Shown: positions 1 to 7,696 of the stretch, one piece after another | How the letters are laid out: each line of letters opens with the position of its first letter | Numbering within the stretch: position 1 is the first letter of the stretch | Source of the DNA: DATKEG01 sp035544515 | GTDB lineage: Bacteria; Acidobacteriota; Vicinamibacteria; Fen-336 | Direction: 5' to 3' | DNA length: 32,634 nt | Assembly: GCA_035544515.1 (NCBI GenBank) | Contig: DATKEG010000124.1 | Coordinates: 1 to 32,634 of the forward strand | Made by a program: the position numbers and the translations under genes | Notes under the pieces: generated by a model | The model's database searches: none | What the model was told of the DNA's origin: nothing | The model's input: only the letters and a program-made list of their open reading frames with translations

Positions 1-143
1 AATGAATGCGACCGGCGAATGAAGTGCGCATGAAGACCTCGGCCCACGGCCAATCCGGTGCCCGACCGCTCGGACACGTGATCAGAGGGCAAGTGCCATG
101 CCGACTCCTGCAGCGGCGCGCCGCACGGGCAGTGAGCCCCCTC
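1..143. other. Left flank, no supported gene
   Basis: This short stretch lies downstream of the leftward copper ATPase. I see no convincing coding frame, tRNA or T-tailed hairpin in it. The open frames that cross it are high-GC shadows of the ATPase. Whether the ATPase operon continues to the left cannot be decided from this window. Confidence 0.5.
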
Positions 144-2246
144 CTACAACCGGGCGCGGCGCAGCAGTTGCGCGTTCACCGCCACGATGACGGTGCTTGC
201 CGACATCAGCACGGCCGCGAACGCCGGGGCCAGCAGCACACCCTGGGCGGCCAGGACGCCCGCGGCCAACGGGATCGCGAAGACGTTGTAGCCGGCCGCC
301 CACCACAGGTTTTGCAGCATCTTGCGGTAGCTGGCCCGGCTGAGGGCGATGATCCTCGGTACGTCTCTCGGGTCGCTCCGGACGAGGACGACGTCGCCCG
401 CTTCCACCGCCACGTCCGTGCCCGCGCCGATCGCGATGGCCACGTCCGCCGTCAGCAACGCGGGAGCATCGTTGACCCCGTCGCCAACCATCGCCACCCG
501 TTTGCCCTGGCTCTTCAACTCCTTGATCTTGTCCACCTTCTGTCCGGGAAGAACCTCCGCAAAGACGCTGTCGATGCCCAGGTCCGCGGCGACGGCGTCT
601 GCAACGGCCTTCGCATCGCCGGTGAGCATCACGACCTCGACCCGTTGATCGTGCAGCCGCCGGATGGCATCGCGCGACTCGGGACGCACGGCGTCCGCGA
701 CGGCAAAGGCCGCGATCGCGCTCGTGGAGGTGAGGAGGTAGACCACCGCCTGGCCGCGGGCCGCCGCGCGGTCCCCCGCTTCCCGAACGGCGGCGGCCGG
801 CGTCACGGACAGACGCCGCAGCATCGCCGGCCCGCCCATGTAGAACTCCTTGCCGTCGACGACGGCGCGGACCCCATGACCGGGAATCGCTTCGAATTGC
901 TCTGCCTTCGGAAGCATCAGTCCCTGCTCTTCGGCGCTCTTCACGATCCCCTGCGCGATGGTGTGCTCCGAATCCCTTTCGACACCGGCTGCCACGCTTA
1001 GGGCGTCACTCGCGTTCAGGCTCCCGTCGGTCGCGGTGTCGACGACGCGGAACTCGCCGCGCGTCAGCGTGCCCGTCTTGTCGAAGACGACCGTGGTCAA
1101 GTGCCGAGCCTCCTCGAGCCCGCGCCGGTCGCGCACGAGCAGCCCCGACCGCGCACCGATCGTCGTGGAGATGGCGACGACCAGCGGGACCGCCAAGCCC
1201 AGCGCGTGCGGGCAGGCGATCACGAGCACGGCGACCAGCCGCTCGACGGCGAACGCCCCCGAGGCTCCGACGGCGAGCCACACCCCGAGCGTGAGGGCGC
1301 CGGCGGCGATGGCGACCAGGGTCAGCACGAATGCCGCGCGGTCGGCCAGCGCCTGGGCACGCGAGCGGGACGTCTGCGCCTGCTCGACCAGGCGCATGAT
1401 GTTCGCGAGCGCGGTGTGCTCGCCGGTGCCGGTGACTTCGACGCGGAGCGACCCGGCCCCATTGACCGTCCCCGCGATGACCTTCCCACCCTCGGTCTTC
1501 TCCACCGGGACCGACTCGCCGGTGATCATCGACTCGTTGACGTCGCTCTTGCCGCTCCGCACGACACCGTCGGCGGGGACGCTGGCGCCCGGCCTCACGA
1601 GTACCAGGTCTCCTTCACGGAGCGCCGAGATCGGCACATCCTCGATGCCCTCGCCCACGATGCGCTGGGCCGTGCTCGGGAGCAGCCGGGCCAGCTCGCG
1701 CAGGGCGCCGTGCGCCTGGGAGATGGACCGCATCTCGATCCAATGGCCGAGGAGCATGATGGTCACCAGCGTGGCCAGCTCCCACCAGAGCGGCTCTCCG
1801 GGATAGCCGAGAGCCACCGCCAGACTGAAGAAGAACGCGACGCTGATGGCCAGCGAGATCAGCGTCATCATCCCGGGCAGCCGGTCGCGGAGCTCTCGGA
1901 GACCGCCCGCCAGGAACACCCAGCCGCCGTAAAGGTAGACCGCCGTGCCGAAGATCGGCGGTATGTACGCCGATCCCGGAAACGTGGGGGCGGCGAAGCG
2001 AAACCATCCCTGCACCATGTCGCTCCACACGAGGGTCGGAACGGTGAGGAGCAGCGTTATCCAGAACCTGTCCCGGAACGTCGCCACGCTGTGTCCGCGG
2101 TGGCGGTCCTGCGCACCCGCCTTTTCGCCCCCGGGCCGCGCTGGCGGGCCGGGATGTTCGTGACCCGGAGCGGACGAGTCAGTCGTGCGAGGCGAAGGCG
2201 CGTGACCACGCTGTTGGTGTTCGGGCGCCGAGGGGACCGATTTCAT
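144..2246 (-). CDS. copB: CopB-type (CPH) copper-translocating P-type ATPase
   Basis: Inner-membrane P1B ATPase of 700 residues that exports copper (possibly silver) from the cytoplasm using ATP. Visible motifs are the membrane metal site IACPHALG (Cys about residue 345), the phosphorylated Asp in DKTGTLT (about 389), TGES of the actuator domain, and GDGVNDAP. The last membrane helices carry GYNVFAIPLAAG and MSASTVIVAVNA. CPH instead of CPC, together with a His-rich N-terminus (residues about 1-50) in place of a CxxC metal-binding domain, marks the CopB branch. The ATG at 2246 is chosen because TGGAG stands 9 bases upstream and translation then begins 28 bases after the GAPDH stop. An upstream frame extension is open but lacks a better site. 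It is the third gene of a leftward set with the 2-hydroxyacid dehydrogenase and GAPDH, and faces the rightward copper genes. The family call is firm; Cu(I) versus Cu(II) preference cannot be read. Confidence 0.95.
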   Translation of the reverse strand: MKSVPSAPEHQQRGHAPSPRTTDSSAPGHEHPGPPARPGGEKAGAQDRHRGHSVATFRDRFWITLLLTVPTLVWSDMVQGWFRFAAPTFPGSAYIPPIFGTAVYLYGGWVFLAGGLRELRDRLPGMMTLISLAISVAFFFSLAVALGYPGEPLWWELATLVTIMLLGHWIEMRSISQAHGALRELARLLPSTAQRIVGEGIEDVPISALREGDLVLVRPGASVPADGVVRSGKSDVNESMITGESVPVEKTEGGKVIAGTVNGAGSLRVEVTGTGEHTALANIMRLVEQAQTSRSRAQALADRAAFVLTLVAIAAGALTLGVWLAVGASGAFAVERLVAVLVIACPHALGLAVPLVVAISTTIGARSGLLVRDRRGLEEARHLTTVVFDKTGTLTRGEFRVVDTATDGSLNASDALSVAAGVERDSEHTIAQGIVKSAEEQGLMLPKAEQFEAIPGHGVRAVVDGKEFYMGGPAMLRRLSVTPAAAVREAGDRAAARGQAVVYLLTSTSAIAAFAVADAVRPESRDAIRRLHDQRVEVVMLTGDAKAVADAVAADLGIDSVFAEVLPGQKVDKIKELKSQGKRVAMVGDGVNDAPALLTADVAIAIGAGTDVAVEAGDVVLVRSDPRDVPRIIALSRASYRKMLQNLWWAAGYNVFAIPLAAGVLAAQGVLLAPAFAAVLMSASTVIVAVNAQLLRRARL

Positions 2247-2274
2247 TCGCGTGCTCCAGTCTTTCGCGTTGCGG

Positions 2275-3315
2275 TCACGCGAACACCGTCCCGATGCCAA
2301 GGGCCGCATTTGTCCTGGCGATCGACTCGCTCGCTTCCTTCACGATTCCGGTCAGGGCTCGGACGGCGTCGATCGTCTCCGGGATCACGATGGCCTGGTT
2401 GTCGACCATGTAGGCGTAGAAGATCTCGTCGGCCTGCACGCGGAGCATGTCGGCCCACAGCGCCACCTCGTAGAGGTTGTCGTGCGGACGCCCGCGATCC
2501 GCCATGAGCTCCTTCACCGTGTTGAGGGCCACCAGGCCGTCGCTCGTGCGGATGAGCGCGATCCGGGACGAGGCGCGAAAGGCGTCGAGCGCCTCCTCCT
2601 TGCTCGCCGGGCGCGTCATCTGCACGGACCAATAGTGCAGATGGGCCAGCGTCTCCGGGACCTTGACCGCCATCGTGACGACGTCGAGATCGGGATCGAC
2701 GCTCTGCGCGTCGGGGCCCTGGTGGCTCGGGATCTCCGGCTCCGGCACCAGCGTGTTCATGATCCCGCTCTCGTGGCTCTCCCAGGGATCGGTCGCGCGC
2801 CGCAACAGCGTGCCTCGGGCGCGCCGAAGCAGGCCGGCCCGCTTGAGCGCGGTCAGGGTCCGCACGATCGACGTCGTGTTGCAGGACACGACGCGCGTCG
2901 CATCGCGATCGAGCGCGCCGGCATAGTTCGCCTCGGCCACGAAGGAATGGCCGGTGGCCTCGTGTTTCTCCCCGCCCTGGACGATGAACTTGAGGCCGCG
3001 GCGGCGATAGACGTCGATGTTCTTCGCGGCGACACGCTTGGGCGTGCAGTCCACGACCACGTCCGCCTGACCGAGCAGGTCGTCCAATGTTCCCGCGACC
3101 TCCAGTCCGACGGCGCGCATGGCGCTCGCGTGCTCGCTCGTTGCGCCGAACAGGTGAAAGCCATTCCGGGTCGCCATGCGCGCCCGCCAGTCCGTCACGA
3201 CGTCCGAGACGCCGGCCAGCGACATATCCTCCTGGCGCACGACCGCGGCGGCCACGCGCTTGCCGATCACTCCATGACCGTTGACGGCGACGCGGATCCT
3301 CTTCGCTTCAGGCAT
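2275..3315 (-). CDS. Type II (archaeal-type) glyceraldehyde-3-phosphate dehydrogenase
   Basis: Cytosolic enzyme of 346 residues, expected to interconvert glyceraldehyde 3-phosphate and 1,3-bisphosphoglycerate with NAD(P). The N-terminal nucleotide-binding loop reads VAVNGHGVIGKRV. The catalytic Cys (about residue 145) sits in VVSCNTTS, the form typical of type II (archaeal) GAPDH; ordinary bacterial GapA has SCTTN. Length fits the type II family. The start at 3315 is preceded by AAGGAG 9 bases upstream, which outranks the open extension to 3387. It lies between the dehydrogenase at 3388-4293 and copB, all in the same direction with short gaps (72 and 28 bases), so co-transcription is likely. 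Presence in a copper set is unusual; a copper- or oxidant-tolerant stand-in for class I GAPDH is my inference. Cofactor preference is not determined. Confidence 0.9.
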   Translation of the reverse strand: MPEAKRIRVAVNGHGVIGKRVAAAVVRQEDMSLAGVSDVVTDWRARMATRNGFHLFGATSEHASAMRAVGLEVAGTLDDLLGQADVVVDCTPKRVAAKNIDVYRRRGLKFIVQGGEKHEATGHSFVAEANYAGALDRDATRVVSCNTTSIVRTLTALKRAGLLRRARGTLLRRATDPWESHESGIMNTLVPEPEIPSHQGPDAQSVDPDLDVVTMAVKVPETLAHLHYWSVQMTRPASKEEALDAFRASSRIALIRTSDGLVALNTVKELMADRGRPHDNLYEVALWADMLRVQADEIFYAYMVDNQAIVIPETIDAVRALTGIVKEASESIARTNAALGIGTVFA

Positions 3316-3387
3316 ACTCGACTCCTTCACTCCAGCGGTGCTCCTGAGACCGAGGGTTCCATCCGGCATGTTCGGCGGACGCGCCAC

Positions 3388-4293
3388 TCACAGGCGCGCT
3401 GCCGCTTGCCGAATCACGTCGGCTGAACGCTCGAGCGCGGCCCGCTCGGCGGCGCTCATTTCCGGCTCGATCACCTCCAGCGCACCGAGGCGGCCGACCA
3501 CGGCCGGAAGCGAGATGGCGACATCGCGGATCCCCAGCGCGCCCTCCTGGACGCGGGAGACCGTCAGCACGCGCCGTTCGCCCCGAAGCACCCAGCGCAG
3601 AAGGGCGGCCGTAACGAGACCTATTGCGTGATTGGTGGCGCCCTTCCGCGCGATGACCTCGTAGGCGGCGCGTCGCACTTCGTCTGCGAGCACCGGCTCC
3701 TTCTCGGGCATCCACCCTGGCCAGCGCCGCAAGGCAACCCCGCCCACACGCGCCCCGGACCACAGCACCACCTCCGAATCCCCGTGCTCTCCGACGACGT
3801 GCGCGTGGATCGAGCGCGGCTCGACGTCCAGCTCTCTCCCGAGCACGTGACGCAGCCGCGCCGTGTCGAGCATCGTTCCCGTGCCGATGACTCGCGCGGG
3901 GGACAGAGCGGAGGCTTCGACGGCGACGTACGTCATGATGTCTACCGGGTTCGTCACCACCACGAGGAGTCCACGAATCCCAGCCAGGCGCCCGGCAATG
4001 CTCCGCACGATGGCCGCGTTGTCTCGCAGCAGGTCGAGCCGGCTCTCGCCGGTCTTGCCTCCTCGCCCGGCTGAGATGACCACGGCGTCGGCCTCCACCA
4101 TCTCGTCGATCGAAGCGGCTCGAATCCTGGCCGCCGGGTAGAACGAAGCCCCATGGGCGAGGTCCATGGCCTCGCCCTCGGCGATCGCGCCACTGAGGTC
4201 GTTGACGAGCAGGTCCGTCGCCACACCCGTGTGGAGGACCGACATCGCCACGCTCGATCCGACCCAGCCCATCCCGACGATGCCGATCTTCAT
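3388..4293 (-). CDS. L-lactate/malate-family 2-hydroxyacid dehydrogenase
   Basis: Cytosolic NAD-dependent dehydrogenase of 301 residues in the lactate/malate dehydrogenase superfamily. It begins with the Rossmann motif KIGIVGMGWVGSS. The catalytic set is present: the loop Arg in GESRLDLL, Asp and Arg in LDTARLRHVLG, and the proton-shuttling His in GEHGDSE. In the substrate-specificity loop (SAGRGGKTGESR) the position that is Gln in lactate and Arg in malate dehydrogenases aligns with Gly, so the natural substrate is uncertain. It could be a broader 2-hydroxyacid dehydrogenase such as the hydroxyisocaproate type. The ATG at 4293 begins directly at the conserved Rossmann strand; its ribosome site is weak. 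It is the first gene of the leftward set followed by GAPDH and copB. NAD preference is expected from the family, not shown. Confidence 0.88.
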   Translation of the reverse strand: MKIGIVGMGWVGSSVAMSVLHTGVATDLLVNDLSGAIAEGEAMDLAHGASFYPAARIRAASIDEMVEADAVVISAGRGGKTGESRLDLLRDNAAIVRSIAGRLAGIRGLLVVVTNPVDIMTYVAVEASALSPARVIGTGTMLDTARLRHVLGRELDVEPRSIHAHVVGEHGDSEVVLWSGARVGGVALRRWPGWMPEKEPVLADEVRRAAYEVIARKGATNHAIGLVTAALLRWVLRGERRVLTVSRVQEGALGIRDVAISLPAVVGRLGALEVIEPEMSAAERAALERSADVIRQAAARL

Positions 4294-4744
4294 GGTTGGT
4301 TCCCACGATCGTTCACACGGGTGCTCGACGTCAATGCCCACTCGCTGTCCGGCCGCAAGCGCAGCGCGGCGTCGCAGGGCCGGATTCATGCGCCGTGACG
4401 TTCCCCGACCGTTTCCTCGAAACCAGATCCTCATGCCTCCGGACCATGGAGCAACGCGCGTGCCCGTAATTGCGCCAGCCCTCAGCTGCCTGCTTGAGCC
4501 GAAACGCTCGACTTGAGGCATCACCGGCGCGAATGGCTTCGCAACGCCTTCGCCGGCCGAACACGGCCGGCGTATTTCCTGCGTGTCGCGCCATCGCACC
4601 TCGAGAGAGCGGTGGACGGGCATCGGTGTCGGGACCCGGCGGAAGCTTCGGGATCAACGACCCACATCTGTTGACGCCGCCGCCGGCGATGGGCGTTGAC
4701 GGACGCTGCCCGCCGTGCTTATGTTGTGGAAGGTGGGCAACCCA
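4294..4744. other. Divergent intergenic region between the two copper operons
   Basis: About 450 bases separate the leftward dehydrogenase-GAPDH-copB set from the rightward copper genes. Several overlapping frames are open, but their products are low-complexity and mutually exclusive, and none has a clear ribosome site. The only promoter-like elements I can defend are near the right end. For the leftward set there is a TTGACG on the minus strand near 4330, but no convincing -10 at the right distance. No riboswitch or clear operator was recognised. Confidence 0.5.
4696..4725 (+). promoter_or_regulatory. Candidate sigma-70 promoter of the rightward copper genes
   Basis: TTGACG (4696-4701) and TATGTT (4720-4725) are separated by 18 bases, just ahead of the Cys-rich small gene. 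Another TTGACG stands 25 bases upstream at 4671, without a matching -10. A transcript start near 4732 would leave a very short leader before the GTG at 4745. A single GGAAGGT at 4728-4734 looks like half of a CueR-type site, but its partner half is missing. Confidence 0.4.
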
Positions 4745-5104
4745 GTGCTGGACGTACGGCCCCGGACGGTCGGCTTTCGCGCATTGGCCGGCGCAGCGCT
4801 GCTCGTGCTCGGAGTGGCCATCGCCGGCCGTTCCTACTGTCCCATGCGGTCGCCGGCATCGGCGGCAGGCGAGCAACGGGAGCCCCACGATTGCTGCAAG
4901 AAGGGCGTCACCGGCGCGAGGCCCAGTTGTTGCCACGCCGACAGCGGCACGGTCGCCGTTGCCCTGCTGAAGACGACGTCCGCCGTGACGCTTCCCGCCG
5001 CCGCCTCCTGGATGGTGCCGTTGCCGGTCGAGGCCACATCCGTCTACGCCCGGGCCTCGTCCGTTGCCGCCCACAGCCCGCCACCACGCGTCCTGCGCAT
5101 CTGA
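4745..5104 (+). CDS. Small Cys-rich membrane-anchored protein, probably metal-binding
   Basis: A 119-residue protein that I do not assign to a named family. After a short Arg-containing start it has one hydrophobic segment (about residues 13-28), then a cluster of Cys and His: Cys32 (YCPM), HDCCKK (His48, Cys50, Cys51) and PSCCH (Cys62, Cys63, His64). The rest is Ala/Val-rich without clear domains. This looks like a signal anchor followed by an extracytoplasmic metal- or thiol-binding loop, and its place at the head of the copper genes supports copper binding; both points are inference. The GTG at 4745 is chosen for the GGAAGGTGG about 8 bases upstream. ATG at 4721 or GTG at 4715 would add 8-10 residues. 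It is separated from the next gene by 153 bases, so it may be its own unit. Confidence 0.6.
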   Translation: MLDVRPRTVGFRALAGAALLVLGVAIAGRSYCPMRSPASAAGEQREPHDCCKKGVTGARPSCCHADSGTVAVALLKTTSAVTLPAAASWMVPLPVEATSVYARASSVAAHSPPPRVLRI

Positions 5105-5257
5105 TCGCCCGCCGTTCCGGCTCGCCGCGAAGCTGAGGCCGACAAGAAAAGGCACTCTCGGAAGGGCTTCGTTCACCCGGCCTGACGCGAGGTCGGAGCC
5201 GTGGCTGCACCATGCGCTGCTCGAGCGTTCGACAGAGGAAGAGAAGGATTCACGACC

Positions 5258-6250
5258 ATGCGTAGAGCGACATCCCGGGCATACGTCGCAGCGTTCGCGT
5301 CGGCGGTTCTGGCGGCTGGCTGCGGAGGAGATCAGACGACCGCGAGCAAGAGCGCCGCCGCCTTCGACGAGGCGCAACGGAAAGGTACTGCTCCCAGTGC
5401 TGGGCAAGCACATGGGCATCACGGTGAAGCCGACGGTCCGAAGGACGGACCAGCTGCCGCACCGGCTGAAGCCGCCGCACATTCGGGTCATGAAGCCGGC
5501 GGCTCAGCCGGGCGGGCCGCTGGCTCGGGAGCCGGAACGGCACATTCGGCGACTCCAGGCATGGACCACTCGGGCATGAAGGGCACAAGAGGATCCGCCA
5601 CCGCGAGGATGGATCACTCCCGGATGACGGGCATGGATCACTCCCGCATGGCCGGCACCGCCGGCGCCCACGGCGATTCGACTGCAGCCGGGACGACGAG
5701 CCAGCCACCATTGCCGAAGGCCAGCGCACCGATCGCCGGACCCGACCACGCGAACATGCCCGGCATGGACCACTCGAGGGCGGCGCAGCCCACCGGTGGC
5801 GCGTCACCGGCGCCTGAGCGGCCGGCGGCGGTGGCCACGCCCCACGCGCTTGTGGCGACGCTGCGAGCGGACGATCTCGACGCCCCGGCGGCTAGCGCGG
5901 TCCGAGAGGCCGCGCGCTCGGCGGCGCTGGCGCAGCAGATGGCGGGCGGCGGTCACGGGACGTCTCACGGAACGTATCGTCAGATCGACGCCGGCCGCGA
6001 CGAGGTGGCGCCGACGCCGTCCGGGCACGACGGCCACCCGATGACCCCGGGCGCGCCGCCACCCGCGGCCGCGAGTCCCCACGGTGCCCAATCGCCGCCC
6101 GCGCCCAAGGCTCCGGCGCAGGCCGCGCCTGCGCCGGCGGCCGATCCGCACGCAGGTCATGCCCGGCCGGCGGTGCCGCGACCCAGTCCGACTCCTTCGC
6201 CTCGTCCCGCTCCGACACCCACTCCCAGGCCCCGCGAGGAGAACCGATGA
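5258..6250 (+). CDS. His/Met-rich lipoprotein with MDHS copper-binding repeats
   Basis: A 330-residue secreted lipoprotein. The signal peptide ends in the lipobox VLAAGC, making Cys22 the lipidated residue. The mature part is low-complexity, rich in Ala, Gly, Pro, His and Met. Four MDHS units start near residues 102, 118, 126 and 170, three of them followed by a Met two residues later (MDHSxM), as in the Met/His repeats of CopA and CopB outer copper-resistance proteins. Many further HG, GH and HAGH pairs occur, and the last about 40 residues are Pro/Thr/Ser-rich, like a wall-spanning linker. The likely role is a periplasmic copper sponge or carrier; no enzyme domain is visible. The ATG at 5258 has GAAGGA about 9 bases upstream and gives a clean signal peptide. 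It overlaps the TolC-family gene by 4 bases (ATGA), so the two are probably made together. Confidence 0.82.
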   Translation: MRRATSRAYVAAFASAVLAAGCGGDQTTASKSAAAFDEAQRKGTAPSAGQAHGHHGEADGPKDGPAAAPAEAAAHSGHEAGGSAGRAAGSGAGTAHSATPGMDHSGMKGTRGSATARMDHSRMTGMDHSRMAGTAGAHGDSTAAGTTSQPPLPKASAPIAGPDHANMPGMDHSRAAQPTGGASPAPERPAAVATPHALVATLRADDLDAPAASAVREAARSAALAQQMAGGGHGTSHGTYRQIDAGRDEVAPTPSGHDGHPMTPGAPPPAAASPHGAQSPPAPKAPAQAAPAPAADPHAGHARPAVPRPSPTPSPRPAPTPTPRPREENR

Positions 6251-7683
6251 CCATGGGATGGAGGGCGATCACGTTCGCCTCACTCGCCTCGCTGCTCGCG
6301 GGATGCGCCTCGGTTCCCAGGGACTCGGGCTTCGCCGACGTCCGGCAGGCCGTGATGACGGAGACACGGCAGCCGGTGGACTGGAATCCGCGGGAGGACG
6401 TGCGACCGCCCGATGACGCCGCGGTGGCGGCACTGCTCGACGACGAGCTGACCGCGGACCGGGCGGTGCAGATCGCCTTTGCGAACAACCGCGACCTCCA
6501 GGCGACGCTGGAGGAGCTGGGACTGGCACGCGCCGAGCTCATCGGAGCCAGCACCATTCGCAATCCCCTGTTCGACGGCGAGGTCCGTTTCCCTGGGGAC
6601 CCGCGCAGTCCCTTCGAGCTCGCCTTTTCACAGACGCTCATCGACATCTTCCAACTGGGCAATCGAAAGAAACTCGGCCGCGCCCAGTTCGAGGCGGCGA
6701 AGGTGCGTGTGAGCGGCGCCGCGATCAATTTCGCCGGCCAGGTCCGCATGGACTATTACGACGCCCTCGCGGCGCGCAAGATCCTCGCGCGTCAGGAAGC
6801 GATCATGAAGGCGCAGGAAGCAGCGACCGAGGTGGCGAAGCGCCAGCACTTCGCTGGCAACATCTCCGACCTGGATCTGGAGAACGAGCAGTCGCGCTAC
6901 GAGCAGGTCAAGCTCGATCTCTCGCGCGCGCAACTGGACGAGCTGCAGGCGCGCGAGCGCTTGATCGCGGACCTGGGACTCATCCGCCGCGCGGAGCTGA
7001 AGCTGCCCGACGATTTCCCAGCTCCGCCCGATTTCGAGATGCCGTCCGAAGAGGTCGAACAGGAGGTCGTGTCCCGCCGTCTCGACCTGCGCATCGCCCA
7101 GCGCGAGATCGAGGCCGCCCAGAGCGCCATGCGCATCTCGAGGACCGCCGCCTTCGAGGACCTGGCCGTCGGCGTGCACCTGGAGCGGGAGCCGGATGGC
7201 AAGAAGACGACCGGGCCAGCCGCGACCATACCCATCCCCATCTTCGATCGGGGGGCCGCCGCCAAGGCTCGCGCGCGCGCCATGCTCCGGCAGGCCCAGC
7301 AGCGGTTCGGGGCCATGAACGTCGCCGCACGCTCCGAGGCGCGGGCGGCGCAGGAGCGCCTCCTGGAGGCTCGCTCGCGGATGGACTACCTGCGCGACGT
7401 CGTCATCCCACGCCGGGAGCGGATCCTCAGGCTCACCCAGCTCGAGTACAACGCCATGTTGCGTGGCGTCTTCCAGTTGATCGACGCGCGGAAGAACCTG
7501 GACGGCGCCCGGCGCGAGGAGGTGATAGCCACTCGAGACTACTGGGTCGCACGGACGGAGCTGCAGACGGCCCTGTCCGGCGTCGGCCGGTTCTCGATCC
7601 GCCCGGAAGCCGTCGAAACGCGGCGCCTGGACTTCGCCGCTCCCCTGTCTCAGCAGGAGACGAAGACCAACGAGAACGAGTAG
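6247..7683 (+). CDS. TolC-family outer-membrane efflux lipoprotein (CusC/OprM-like)
   Basis: A 478-residue outer-membrane channel protein of the TolC superfamily. The signal peptide ends in SLLAGC, so Cys20 is probably lipidated as in CusC and OprM. The body shows the family pattern of long helices: AVQIAFANNRDLQATLEELG early on, a coiled stretch through about residues 160-250 (ARQEAIMKAQEAATEVAKRQ), the second repeat start RRLDLRIAQREIEAAQ, and PIPIFDRG near residue 330. It would provide the exit duct through the outer membrane. No RND pump or membrane-fusion partner is next to it; the neighbours are the MDHS lipoprotein upstream (4-base overlap) and the multicopper oxidase 13 bases downstream. 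Either a distant pump uses it or it works differently. ATG at 6247 is used; an ATG at 6253 would change only two residues. Confidence 0.92.
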   Translation: MTMGWRAITFASLASLLAGCASVPRDSGFADVRQAVMTETRQPVDWNPREDVRPPDDAAVAALLDDELTADRAVQIAFANNRDLQATLEELGLARAELIGASTIRNPLFDGEVRFPGDPRSPFELAFSQTLIDIFQLGNRKKLGRAQFEAAKVRVSGAAINFAGQVRMDYYDALAARKILARQEAIMKAQEAATEVAKRQHFAGNISDLDLENEQSRYEQVKLDLSRAQLDELQARERLIADLGLIRRAELKLPDDFPAPPDFEMPSEEVEQEVVSRRLDLRIAQREIEAAQSAMRISRTAAFEDLAVGVHLEREPDGKKTTGPAATIPIPIFDRGAAAKARARAMLRQAQQRFGAMNVAARSEARAAQERLLEARSRMDYLRDVVIPRRERILRLTQLEYNAMLRGVFQLIDARKNLDGARREEVIATRDYWVARTELQTALSGVGRFSIRPEAVETRRLDFAAPLSQQETKTNENE

Positions 7684-7696
7684 GAGTGACCGCTCT

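Noticed and set aside
4728..4734. CueR operator in the copper promoter
   Set aside because: Only one half-site GGAAGGT is present; the matching ACCTTCC half is missing, and no CueR gene is nearby.
4470..4970. Open frame of 166 codons on the + strand
   Set aside because: Overlaps the Cys-rich gene out of frame; no recognisable motif or signal peptide.
4331..5491. Open frame of 386 codons on the minus strand across the copper intergenic region
   Set aside because: Low-complexity product, antisense to the Cys-rich gene and lipoprotein start, no ribosome site, ends without any motif.
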